DNA of 64,000 nucleotides, taken from the NCBI RefSeq assembly GCF_000494755.1, contig NC_022657.1:6300001-6364000 (forward strand), read 5' to 3'. The translations under genes were made by a program, and so were the position numbers. The DNA is from Amorphoplanes friuliensis DSM 7358 (GTDB taxonomy: Bacteria > Actinomycetota > Actinomycetes > Mycobacteriales > Micromonosporaceae). The notes under the pieces are model-generated. The model did not search any database and had not been told where the DNA came from. It saw nothing but the letters and a program-made list of their open reading frames with translations. The stretch's first letter is position 1. Each line of letters begins with the position of its first letter. Positions 40,363-49,240 of this stretch are shown one piece after another.

Positions 40363-43191
40363 ATGAGAAGACGCGCGATGGCGGCGGCAGCGGCCGCCGT
40401 TCTCACGGCCGCCGGCCTGGTGGCGACCGTCCTGGCCCCCGAATCGCCGGCGGCCGCCCACCCGGTCGACGCGGCCGATTTCCAGCAGGTCGAGCTGGCC
40501 CGCGGGGTGGGTGAGCTCGGCGAGCCGATGTCGATGGCGGTGCTGCCGGACCGCTCGGTTCTGCACACGGCCCGCAACGGCGTGCTGCGCCGGACCACCG
40601 CCGCCGGGGTCACCAACACGATCGGCACCCTGGCGGTCTACACCCACGACGAGGAAGGCCTGCAGGGCGTGGGGGTGGATCCCGGCTTTGCCGGCAACCG
40701 GTACATCTACCTCTTCTACGCGCCGCCGTTGTCCACCCCCGGCGGTGACGCGCCGGCCACCGGCACGGACTTCTCCGCGTGGAACGGCGTCAACCGGCTG
40801 TCCCGGTTCACGCTCAACGCCGACTACACCCTCAACACCGCCAGCCAGGCGACCGTCCTGGAAGTGCCGACCAGTCGTGGCATGTGCTGCCACGTCGGCG
40901 GCGACATCGACTTCGACGCAGCCGGCAACCTGTACCTGTCCACGGGCGACGACTCGAACCCGTTCGACTCCAGTGGCTACACGCCCATCGACGAGCGCAG
41001 CAACCGCAACCCCGTCTACGACGCACAGCGCAGCGCGGGCAACACCAACGACCTTCGCGGCAAGGTGCTGCGGATCAAGGTGAACGCGGACGCGACGTAC
41101 TCGATCCCCTCGGGCAACCTGTTCACGCCCGGCACCGCCCGGACCCGGCCGGAGATCTACGCGATGGGCCTGCGCAACCCGTTCCGGCTCAGCGTCGACA
41201 AGCCGACCGGCGCGGTCTACGTCGCCGACTACGGACCCGACGCCGGCACGACCACCTCGACGCGAGGACCGGCGGGGCAGGTGGAGTTCAACCGGATCAC
41301 CTCCGCCGGCAACTACGGCTGGCCGTACTGCACCGGCTCGAACACGACCAACGAGACCTATGTGGACTACACGTTCCCGTCCGGGCCGTCGGGCAACCGG
41401 TTCAACTGCGCCGCACCGGTCAACAACTCCCCGCGTAACACGGGGCTGACCAACCTCCCAGCCGCGCGACCGGCCTGGATCAAGTACGACAACTGCTCGC
41501 TGGCCGCGTTCGGCTGCGGCTCGGAGTCGCCGATGGGTGGCGCGGTGTACCGCTACGACGCGGCCAACCCGTCCACGGTCAAGTTCCCGGCCACCCTCGA
41601 CGCGCACTACTTCGCGATGGAGTTCGGGCGGCGCTGGATCAAGAGCATCGACGTCAACTCCGACGGCTCCGCCGGGCAGATCAGCGACTTCCCCTGGCGC
41701 GGCACCCAGATCATGGACAGCGCCTTCGGCCCCGACGGAGCCCTGTACGTCCTGGACTACGGCACCGGCTGGGGCAGCGGCGACGCGAGTTCCGCCCTGT
41801 ACCGCATCGAGTACACCAAGGGCGGCAACAACCAGGCGCCGATCGCCCGCGCCGCCGCGAATCCGACCTCCGGCGCCGCCCCGCTGACCGTCGCCTTCTC
41901 CTCGAGCGGCTCGGCGGATCCCGAAGGCGGGGCACTGAGCTACGCCTGGAACTTCGGTGACGGAAGCACGTCCTCGTCGGCCAACCCCAGCCACACCTTC
42001 GCCGCCAGCGGCCAGCGCACGGTGACACTCACGGTGACCGACCCCACCGGTCTCAGCGCGTCCGCTTCGCTGACGGTCACGGTCGGCAACACCGCCCCGA
42101 CGGTCGTGCTGACCACGCCGGCCGACGGAGCACCTTTCAAGTTCGGTGACAGCGTGCCGTACTCGATCACGGTGTCGGACCCCGAGGACGGCACGGTCGA
42201 CTGCAGCCGGGTGAAGCTGAGCTACCTGCTCGGCCACGACGACCACGCGCATCCGATCACCTCGAGCACCGGCTGCTCGGGGACGCTGCAGATCCCGGTG
42301 GACGGCGAGCACGACACGGCGGCCAACCTGTACGCGGTGTTCGACGCGGAGTACACCGATCTCGGCGCCAACGGCCAGCCCGCGCTGACCACGCACAAGC
42401 AGCAGATCCTCCAGCTGCGGCACCGGCAGGCCGAGCACCGCAGCACCCAGTCCGGCACCTCGCTGTTCAGCAAGGCGGCCGCAGAGGGCGGGCAGACGGT
42501 CGGCGACATCCAGAACGGCGACTGGATCGCGTTCCAGCGGTACGCGCTCGCGAACGAGAACCAGTTCACGGCCCGGGTGTCCTCGGGCGGTGCCGGCGGC
42601 ACGCTCTCGGTGCGCGCCGGATCGCCCACCGGCACCGTCCTGGGAACCGTCACGGTGCCGGTCACCGGAAGCTGGGAAACCTTCACCGAGGTGTCGACGG
42701 CCCTGTCCGGGGCCCCGGCCGGCACCACCACGCTCTACCTGACGTTCCAGGGCGGCACCGGAACGCTGTTCGACGTGGATGCGTTCACGCTCGGCGCAGC
42801 GACGGGCGGTGGCGGCACCGGCCGGATCGTCGGCGCGAACGGTTCGTGTGTCGACGTCAACGCCGGCAGTTCCGCCGACGGCACCAAGGTCCAGCTGTGG
42901 ACCTGCAACACCGGCACCAACCAGCAGTGGACCCGTACCGCGAACACCCTGCGGGCGCTGGGCAAGTGCATGGGCGTGGCCGGTGGCGCGACGGCCGACG
43001 GCAGCCTGGTGCAGCTCTCGACCTGCACCGGCTCCGGCGCGCAGAACTGGACGGCCGGGGCCAACGGATCACTGGTCAACGCCGGCTCCGGCAAGTGCCT
43101 GGACGCCAACGGCGGCAGCTCCACCAACGGCACCCAGCTGATCATCTGGACCTGCCACGGCGGCACCAACCAGCGCTGGACACTGCCATGA
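40363..43191 (+). CDS. Secreted glucose/sorbosone dehydrogenase-like protein with PKD, CBM6 and ricin modules
   Basis: 942 residues, signal peptide to about 32. A six-bladed-propeller GSDH (PF07995-type) domain spans 45-480: EEGLQGVGVDPGFAGNRYIY, GGDIDFDAAGNLYLSTGDD, LRGKVLRIKVN, AMGLRNPFRL and VADYGPDAG. This family includes PQQ-dependent sugar dehydrogenases. A PKD domain (about 488-575, SYAWNFGDGSTSSS), an Ig-like region (576-690), a CBM6 (695-810) and a CBM13 (819-942) follow. Likely oxidises a glycan or sugar outside the cell, with PQQ supplied from elsewhere. First gene of a three-gene operon with ATGA overlaps. Confidence 0.88.
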   Translation: MRRRAMAAAAAAVLTAAGLVATVLAPESPAAAHPVDAADFQQVELARGVGELGEPMSMAVLPDRSVLHTARNGVLRRTTAAGVTNTIGTLAVYTHDEEGLQGVGVDPGFAGNRYIYLFYAPPLSTPGGDAPATGTDFSAWNGVNRLSRFTLNADYTLNTASQATVLEVPTSRGMCCHVGGDIDFDAAGNLYLSTGDDSNPFDSSGYTPIDERSNRNPVYDAQRSAGNTNDLRGKVLRIKVNADATYSIPSGNLFTPGTARTRPEIYAMGLRNPFRLSVDKPTGAVYVADYGPDAGTTTSTRGPAGQVEFNRITSAGNYGWPYCTGSNTTNETYVDYTFPSGPSGNRFNCAAPVNNSPRNTGLTNLPAARPAWIKYDNCSLAAFGCGSESPMGGAVYRYDAANPSTVKFPATLDAHYFAMEFGRRWIKSIDVNSDGSAGQISDFPWRGTQIMDSAFGPDGALYVLDYGTGWGSGDASSALYRIEYTKGGNNQAPIARAAANPTSGAAPLTVAFSSSGSADPEGGALSYAWNFGDGSTSSSANPSHTFAASGQRTVTLTVTDPTGLSASASLTVTVGNTAPTVVLTTPADGAPFKFGDSVPYSITVSDPEDGTVDCSRVKLSYLLGHDDHAHPITSSTGCSGTLQIPVDGEHDTAANLYAVFDAEYTDLGANGQPALTTHKQQILQLRHRQAEHRSTQSGTSLFSKAAAEGGQTVGDIQNGDWIAFQRYALANENQFTARVSSGGAGGTLSVRAGSPTGTVLGTVTVPVTGSWETFTEVSTALSGAPAGTTTLYLTFQGGTGTLFDVDAFTLGAATGGGGTGRIVGANGSCVDVNAGSSADGTKVQLWTCNTGTNQQWTRTANTLRALGKCMGVAGGATADGSLVQLSTCTGSGAQNWTAGANGSLVNAGSGKCLDANGGSSTNGTQLIIWTCHGGTNQRWTLP

Positions 43192-43205
43192 GAGGAATCC
43201 CGGCC

Positions 43206-44903
43206 ATGCGAGCACTTCCCCGCACACTCCTGGGCGCGGCCGCAGCAGTGCTGCTGACCCTCGCCGGTCTCGGTGCTGCACCGGCGCAGGCCGCCGACGC
43301 GCCGTACGACGTCCTGGTCTTCTCCAGGACCGCCGGCTTCCGGCACGACTCGATCCCGGCCGGCATCCAGCTGATCCGTGACCTGGGAGCCGGCAACAGC
43401 TTCACGGTCACCGCGACCGAGGACGCCGGCCAGTTCAGTACGGCCAACCTGGCCCGGTTCGAGGCCGTCGTCTTCCTCAACACGACCGGCGACGTCCTGA
43501 ACACCACCCAGCAGAGCGCCTTCGAGAGTTACATCCGGGCCGGCGGCGGCTACGTCGGCGTACACGCGGCCTCGGACACCGAGTACGACTGGCCGTTCTA
43601 CGGCCAACTGGTCGGGGCGTATTTCGCCTCGCACCCGGCGATCCAGCAGGCGACCACGCGGGTGGAGGACCGGGCGCACGCGGCGACCGCCGGACTGGCG
43701 CCGACGGTGACCCGGACCGACGAGTGGTACAACTTCCGGACCAATCCCCGGTCCTCGGCCCGGGTGCTCACCGCACTGGACGAGTCGAGTTACTCCGGCG
43801 GCACCATGGGCGGCGACCACCCGCACACCTGGTGCAAGACCCTGCAGGGCGGCCGGTCCTTCTACACCGGGGCCGGCCACACCCAGGCCAATTACACCGA
43901 GCCCGGCTTCCGGGCCCTCGTCCTCGGCGGGATCCGGTACGCGGCCGGCCGTACCAAGGCGGACTGCCGGCCCGAGAACGGCTACACCGCGCTCTACAAC
44001 GGGTCCACCACGGGCTGGTCCCAGGCCGGGCCGGGCGGCTTCAGCAACAGCAACGCCACGCTGACCTCCTCCGGTGGACCGGGCCTGCTGTGGTACAGCA
44101 CCAAGGAGTTCCGCTCGTACTCGCTCAAGCTCGACTGGATGATGCCCGGCGACGACAACTCCGGTGTGGTGATCGGCTTCCCGGCCGGCAGCGACCCGGC
44201 TGCGGCCCTCGCGAACGGCTACGAGGTGCAGATCGACGCCACCGACACGGCCGACCGGACCACCGGCGCGGTGTACGGGGCGAAATCGGCCGACATCGCC
44301 GCCCGTGACGCGGCGCTGAACCCACCGGGTGAGTGGAACACCTTCGAGCTGCTGGTCGAGGGGGAACGACTGCAGGTCCTGCTGAACGGCGTCACCATCA
44401 ACGACTTCACCAACACCGACCCGGCACGCTCGCTGACCTCCGGCCACATCGGCATCCAGAACCACGGCACCGGCGAGGACGTGTCGTTCCGCAACATCCG
44501 GATCAAGGAGTCAGCGGGCACCACACCCCGGACCGGCCCGATCACCGGCGCCGCCGGCAAGTGCGTCGACGTCGCCGGCGGGAGCTCCGCCGACGGTACG
44601 AAGATCCAGCTGTGGGGTTGCACCGGCAGCGCCCACCAGCAGTGGACGGTCAACGGGACCGTGCGCTCGCTCGGCAAGTGCATGGGTGTCGCCGGCGGCA
44701 GCACCGCCAACGGCGCACTGGTCCAGCTGTCGACCTGCAACGGCTCCGGCGGCCAGACCTGGACCCCCGGTTCCAACGGCTCCCTGGTCAACCCGCAGTC
44801 CGGCAAGTGCCTGGACGCCAACGGTGCGGGCTCCGCGGACGGGACACAGCTGATCATCTGGTCCTGCCACGGCGCCGCCAACCAGCGCTGGACGCTGCCA
44901 TGA
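43206..44903 (+). CDS. Secreted ThuA-DUF1080 protein with ricin module
   Basis: 565 residues from ATG 43206 (AGAGGA nine bases upstream); an ATG at 43188 overlapping the previous stop is possible. Signal peptide ends at AQA-ADA. A ThuA domain (about 32-245) shows VLVFSRTAGFRHDSI, GGGYVGVHAASDTEYDW and GGDHPHTWCK. A DUF1080 / 3-keto-disaccharide-hydrolase domain (about 258-437) shows YTALYNGSTTGWSQAG, YSLKLDWMMP, DNSGVVIGF and NGYEVQID. CBM13 about 443-565, nearly the same sequence as that of the upstream protein (CMGVAGG). DUF1080 proteins cleave 3-keto-glycosides, and ThuA proteins are associated with 3-keto sugar metabolism. Between the dehydrogenase and GH95 in one operon. Confidence 0.87.
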   Translation: MRALPRTLLGAAAAVLLTLAGLGAAPAQAADAPYDVLVFSRTAGFRHDSIPAGIQLIRDLGAGNSFTVTATEDAGQFSTANLARFEAVVFLNTTGDVLNTTQQSAFESYIRAGGGYVGVHAASDTEYDWPFYGQLVGAYFASHPAIQQATTRVEDRAHAATAGLAPTVTRTDEWYNFRTNPRSSARVLTALDESSYSGGTMGGDHPHTWCKTLQGGRSFYTGAGHTQANYTEPGFRALVLGGIRYAAGRTKADCRPENGYTALYNGSTTGWSQAGPGGFSNSNATLTSSGGPGLLWYSTKEFRSYSLKLDWMMPGDDNSGVVIGFPAGSDPAAALANGYEVQIDATDTADRTTGAVYGAKSADIAARDAALNPPGEWNTFELLVEGERLQVLLNGVTINDFTNTDPARSLTSGHIGIQNHGTGEDVSFRNIRIKESAGTTPRTGPITGAAGKCVDVAGGSSADGTKIQLWGCTGSAHQQWTVNGTVRSLGKCMGVAGGSTANGALVQLSTCNGSGGQTWTPGSNGSLVNPQSGKCLDANGAGSADGTQLIIWSCHGAANQRWTLP

Positions 44904-47758
44904 CCGACCTGACACGCCGCAAGTTGCTCGCCGCCGGGATGGCCGGGGCCGGGGCGGCGCTGCTGCCGCCCGGGTGGACCGCGGCCGCGCGGGCCGGAGC
45001 GGTGCCACCGGCGGGTGTGCTGGCAGCCGGGGACCTGGCGCTCTGGTACGACGAGCCCGCGGGCACGGACTGGCTGCGCGCCCTGCCGATCGGCAACGGG
45101 CGCCTCGGGGCCATGGTGTTCGGCAATATCGACACCGAACGGCTCCAGCTCAACGAGGACACCGTGTGGGCCGGTGGGCCCTACGACTCGGCCAACACGC
45201 GGGGTGCAGCCAACCTCGCGGAGATCCGGCGACGGGTCTTCGCCGACCAGTGGGTCCCGGCCCAGGATCTGATCAACCAGACGATGCTCGGCAGCCCCGC
45301 CGGGCAGCTGGCCTACCAGCCGGTCGGCAATCTGCGGCTCGCCTGCGGCAGTGCCACCGGCGCGTCCGGGTACAACCGGACGCTGGACCTGACCACCGCC
45401 ACGATGACCACCACGTACGTGCTCAACGGTGTGCGGTATCAGCGCGAGGTGTTCGCCAGCGCGCCGGACCAGGTGGTGGCGATCCGGCTCACGGCCGACC
45501 GGGCCGGCGCGATCACCTTCACCGCCACGTTCGACAGCCCGCAGCGCACGACCGTGTCCAGTCCCGACTCTGCGACGATCGCCCTCGACGGCATCTCCGG
45601 CGACATGGAAGGTGTCGCCGGCTCGGTCCGGTTCCTGGCTCTGGCCGGCGCGAGCGTCACCGGGGGCACGGTCAGCAGCTCCGGCGGCACCCTGCGGGTC
45701 GCCGGAGCCACCAGCGTCACCGTGCTGGTGTCCATCGGCTCCAGCTACGTCAACTACCGCACGGTCAACGGTGACTACCAGGGCATCGCCCGGCGGCACC
45801 TCGCCGCCGCCCGTACCTCGGGCTTCGACCAGCTGCGGACCCGGCACGTGGCCGACCACCAGGCGCTGTTCAACCGGGTGACGATCGACCTGGGCCGTAC
45901 GCCGGCGGCCGATCAGACCACCGACGTGCGGATCGCCCAGCATGCGACCGTCACCGACCCGCAGTTGTCGGCCCTGCTGTTCCAGTACGGCCGCTACCTG
46001 CTGATCGCCTCGTCGCGGCCCGGCAGCCAGCCGGCCAATCTGCAGGGCATCTGGAACCAGGACATGGCCCCGTCGTGGGATTCCAAGTACACCGTCAACG
46101 CGAACCTGCCGATGAACTACTGGCCGGCCGACACGACGAACCTCTCCGAGTGTTTCCTGCCCGTCTTCGACATGATCAAGGATCTGACGGTGACCGGGGC
46201 CCGCACCGCCACCGTGCAGTACGGCGCCGGCGGCTGGGTGACCCACCACAACACCGACGCCTGGCGCGGATCGTCGGTCGTCGACGGCGCGCTGTGGGGC
46301 ATGTGGCAGACCGGTGGCGCCTGGCTCGCCACGATGATCTGGGACCACCACCTGTTCACCGGCGACCTCGATTTCCTGCGCGCCAACTATCCGGCGATGA
46401 AGGGCGCCGCACAGTTCTTCCTCGACACGCTGGTGACCCACCCGGCCCTGGGACACCTGGTCACCAACCCGTCGAACTCCCCCGAGCTGCCCCACCACCC
46501 GAACGCCAGCGTGTGCGCCGGGCCGACCATGGACAACCAGATCCTGCGCGACCTGTTCACCGGCGTCGCGCGCGCCGGCGAGGTACTCGGCGTGGACGCC
46601 ACCTTCCGCACCCAGGTCCTTGCGGCACGCGACCGGCTGGCGCCCACCCGGGTCGGCTCACGCGGCAACATCCAGGAGTGGCTCGCCGACTGGGTGGAGA
46701 CCGAGCGCAACCACCGGCACGTCTCCCACCTGTACGGCCTGCACCCGAGCAACCAGATCACCCGGCGGACGACACCCCAGCTGTACCAGGCCGCGCGCCA
46801 GACCCTGGAACTGCGCGGCGACGACGGCACCGGCTGGTCACTGGCCTGGAAAATCAACTTCTGGGCCCGCCTGGAGGACGGTGCCCGCGCCCACAAACTC
46901 CTGCGCGACCTGGTACGCACCGACCGCCTCGCACCCAACATGTTCGACCTGCACCCCCCGTTCCAGATCGACGGCAACTTCGGCGCCACCTCCGGAATCG
47001 CCGAAATGCTGCTGCACAGCCACAACGGCGAACTGCACGTGCTGCCCGCACTACCGCCGGCCTGGCCCGCCGGCAGCTTCACCGGTCTGCGCGGCCGCGG
47101 CGGGCACACGGTCGGCGCCGCCTGGAGTGCCACCCGCACCGACCTCACCATCACACCCGACCGCACCGGCACGATCCGGGTCCGCAACCGCATCTTCACC
47201 GGCACCTTCGACCTGCGCGACGAAACGAGCAGCGTCGCGGTGCAGCCGACCCGGCTGGAGACCGACCTCGTCCAGTTCACCGGCCAGGCCGGCCACATCT
47301 ACCGGGCATCGGCCGCACAGGCGGGGCCGGTGGTGACCGGCGTGTACTACCGGCTGGTCGCCCAGCACAGCGGAAAGGCCGCGGACATCAACGGCACGTC
47401 GACCACCGCCGGCGCACAGCTGATCCAGTGGCAGACCAGCGGCGCCCTCAACCAGCAGTTCGACTTCCTGCCTTCGGACGGCGGCTACCACCGGATCCGG
47501 GCCCGTCACAGCGGCCTGGTCCTGCAGGTCGCCGGCACCACCACCGGCGCGGACATCACCCAGCAGCCGGACGCCGACACCACCAGCCAGCAGTGGCGGG
47601 TCGAGGACCAGGGCGGCGGAGTGGTCAGGCTCCTCAACCGCCAGAGCGGGCTGGCCATGGACGTCTGGCAGGCCGCCACCACCGACGGCGCCCGCATCTC
47701 ACAGTGGACTCCGGGCACCGGCCCCAACCAACGCTTCCAACTCCAGCGCGTCGACTGA
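44900..47758 (+). CDS. Secreted GH95 alpha-L-fucosidase-type enzyme with ricin module
   Basis: 952 residues. Twin-arginine-type leader TRRKLLAAGMAGAGAALL. GH95 features: LPIGNGRLGAMVFGNIDTER, LQLNEDTVWAGGP, NLQGIWNQDMAPSWDSKYT, VNANLPMNYWPA, RHVSHLYGLHPSNQI and GWSLAWKINFWARL, which cover the barrel with its Glu/Asn/Asp catalytic groups. C-terminal beta-trefoil about 812-952 (YRLVAQHSGKAADINGTST and two repeats). Inverting exo-alpha-1,2-fucosidase or alpha-L-galactosidase. Last gene of the operon; ATG overlaps the stop of the ThuA gene. Its product, L-fucose, would match the catabolic cluster at 11-20 kb. Confidence 0.93.
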   Translation: MTDLTRRKLLAAGMAGAGAALLPPGWTAAARAGAVPPAGVLAAGDLALWYDEPAGTDWLRALPIGNGRLGAMVFGNIDTERLQLNEDTVWAGGPYDSANTRGAANLAEIRRRVFADQWVPAQDLINQTMLGSPAGQLAYQPVGNLRLACGSATGASGYNRTLDLTTATMTTTYVLNGVRYQREVFASAPDQVVAIRLTADRAGAITFTATFDSPQRTTVSSPDSATIALDGISGDMEGVAGSVRFLALAGASVTGGTVSSSGGTLRVAGATSVTVLVSIGSSYVNYRTVNGDYQGIARRHLAAARTSGFDQLRTRHVADHQALFNRVTIDLGRTPAADQTTDVRIAQHATVTDPQLSALLFQYGRYLLIASSRPGSQPANLQGIWNQDMAPSWDSKYTVNANLPMNYWPADTTNLSECFLPVFDMIKDLTVTGARTATVQYGAGGWVTHHNTDAWRGSSVVDGALWGMWQTGGAWLATMIWDHHLFTGDLDFLRANYPAMKGAAQFFLDTLVTHPALGHLVTNPSNSPELPHHPNASVCAGPTMDNQILRDLFTGVARAGEVLGVDATFRTQVLAARDRLAPTRVGSRGNIQEWLADWVETERNHRHVSHLYGLHPSNQITRRTTPQLYQAARQTLELRGDDGTGWSLAWKINFWARLEDGARAHKLLRDLVRTDRLAPNMFDLHPPFQIDGNFGATSGIAEMLLHSHNGELHVLPALPPAWPAGSFTGLRGRGGHTVGAAWSATRTDLTITPDRTGTIRVRNRIFTGTFDLRDETSSVAVQPTRLETDLVQFTGQAGHIYRASAAQAGPVVTGVYYRLVAQHSGKAADINGTSTTAGAQLIQWQTSGALNQQFDFLPSDGGYHRIRARHSGLVLQVAGTTTGADITQQPDADTTSQQWRVEDQGGGVVRLLNRQSGLAMDVWQAATTDGARISQWTPGTGPNQRFQLQRVD

Positions 47759-47814
47759 GCCTCATGATGTCCCTGAACGCTCAATTCCGGGGACCCATGA
47801 CTGCTTCATCGAAC

Positions 47815-47849
47815 CGGCCCGGTCGATCTCGTCGAGAGCGGCCGGGCCG
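47815..47849. terminator. Possible hairpin between convergent genes
   Basis: CGGCCCGG (47815-47822) pairs with CCGGGCCG (47842-47849) across a 19-base loop, between the GH95 end and the alpha/beta hydrolase end. No T-run. A weak call. Confidence 0.35.
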
Positions 47850-47874
47850 AGGCTCGACAGGTCCGGGATGGCCG

Positions 47875-48651
47875 CTACCTGGCGCCGGAGGTCATGCTCA
47901 GCGCGGGGTGGTCCATCAGCAACAGGGCGAGGCCCTCAGGGTCCTCGCGGTGAGCGTCGTGGCCCGTTTCCAGGGACTCGTGGGTGAAGGTGCCGGACTC
48001 GCAGGCCAGCTCGTTCAGCCGGGCCTGCATGCCGTCCCGTCCGGCTCGCCACGCGGACGCCGACGGCTCGTCGAACAGCAGCGCGAACTCGGCGGTCAAC
48101 GAGCCGCTCACGACCAGCATCGGGCAGCGGCGCCGGCGGTAGACAGCAGGCAGGTCGAGGGCATCGACTTCCTCCATCATCTGGATCAGTGCCGGCGACA
48201 TGCCTTTCGACATGCCGTCCAGGTCGGTGCGCAACCGCCGCAGCGCAACTTCAGCGTCCTCACCGGTGAGCCCGAGCAGCTGGTCGGTGCGGGTGGGATT
48301 GCCGTGCCCGTCCACGTTGATCGCGAGCGGACAGTCGCTGTGGCGAGTGGCCCAGACCGCGGCCACCATGCCGCCCAGGGAATGCCCGGCGACCACCGGC
48401 GTCCGCAGCCCGAGCTCAGCGACCACGGCTTCCGCGTCGGCGACGGCGGCATCCCACGACCATCGGCCGGGTCCGCTCTCGCCGTGTCCGCGCAGGTCCA
48501 TCGCCACCGGCCGGAACCCGCCGTCACGCAGCAGCCCGGCGAACTCGTCCCAGTCGTGGTGGGTGCGTCCGCCGCCGTGCATCAACAGGACGTCAGTGCC
48601 GCTGCCGCCGTAGTCGTTCACCGCCAGGGGAAGGTCGCCCACGAAGTGCAC
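47875..48651 (-). CDS. Alpha/beta-fold hydrolase
   Basis: 258 residues from a GTG at 48651. Classical fold: LLMHGGGRTHHDWDEF oxyanion region, MDLRGHGESG, nucleophile elbow AGHSLGGM, acid in VVSGSLTAEF region, and a C-terminal TGHDAHREDP histidine. No signal peptide, so cytosolic. Monocistronic. Substrate unknown. Confidence 0.88.
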   Translation of the reverse strand: MHFVGDLPLAVNDYGGSGTDVLLMHGGGRTHHDWDEFAGLLRDGGFRPVAMDLRGHGESGPGRWSWDAAVADAEAVVAELGLRTPVVAGHSLGGMVAAVWATRHSDCPLAINVDGHGNPTRTDQLLGLTGEDAEVALRRLRTDLDGMSKGMSPALIQMMEEVDALDLPAVYRRRRCPMLVVSGSLTAEFALLFDEPSASAWRAGRDGMQARLNELACESGTFTHESLETGHDAHREDPEGLALLLMDHPALSMTSGAR

Positions 48652-48696
48652 GGTGGCAGCCTACCAGTGCATACCCCCGCAATTTGCTCGGCGACG

Positions 48697-48852
48697 CTTA
48701 CAGGCCGTCGACGATGAGAAGGTCGGCGTGCGACTTCCGCATCGGCAGAATTTCCTGATTCCGGGAAGTGCCGGTGGTGGCCTTCTCGGCGTCGAGCGCC
48801 CGGCCAGTCGACGCCGTCGCGGAACTTGAACAGCACGATGTGCTTGATCATG
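48697..48852 (-). pseudogene. Decayed Dabb (stress-responsive A/B barrel) domain gene
   Basis: The minus-strand reading from ATG 48852 starts MIKHIVLFKFRDGVDW, the typical opening of a Dabb-domain protein. It then loses its natural frame near 48803-48800. The next frame continues plausibly as RALDAEKATTGT...HADLLIVDGL and stops at 48697. A frameshift plus truncation (normal Dabb about 100 residues) indicates a dead gene, unless there is a sequence error. Upstream, 48860-49060 also reads like protein in shifting frames (for example TPPARLAVPADHVAAALGEV), another remnant. Confidence 0.6.
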
Positions 48853-49240
48853 CAGGCCGCTAAGGGATCCGGATGCCGTTCTCGCCGGCCGGGATGCCGG
48901 CGGAACAGCACCTCCCCCAGCGCCGCGGCGACGTGGTCGGCCGGGACGGCAAGCCTGGCCGGCGGGGTAACGGCAGCTTCGACGGGTCCGGGTCGGCCGG
49001 CCGCAGCGCCCGGTCACGATGAGGTCGGCGTCGTTCTGCAAGGAGGTGAAAAGTCGACCGGAAGGGCCAGCTGTGTTGATCTGTAGAACGCGCGGAGTCC
49101 AGGCGACGACAACGGCAAATCTTCGCCGGCCTGATTTTGTGCACTCGATCCGACAATTTCACATTTATCGATAGCGCCGCGGTTCTGCCGGACCCGGACC
49201 GTAGCCTCTACGCCAGTCGTTCGAGGAGGGGTCCGCAGTC
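48853..49240. other. Degenerate intergenic stretch upstream of the ABC exporter
   Basis: 388 bases without an intact gene. The left half has protein-like but frame-broken sequence on the minus strand. The right half is A/T-richer (around 49130-49170) and holds the exporter promoter. GGAGGGG at 49224-49230 is the exporter RBS. Confidence 0.4.

Noticed and set aside
40140..40628. Minus-strand frame reaching into the 39.9-40.4 kb control region
   Set aside because: Antisense to the dehydrogenase start, no RBS, no recognisable protein pattern.
24145..47758. Repeated ricin modules considered as a mobile element or CRISPR-like array
   Set aside because: Repeats are in frame inside different genes, diverged between most copies, and lack inverted ends, spacers or transposase genes.
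46075..48717. 880-codon plus-strand frame overlapping GH95 and the downstream hydrolase
   Set aside because: Out-of-frame reading of GH95 followed by antisense of the hydrolase; no signal or domain.
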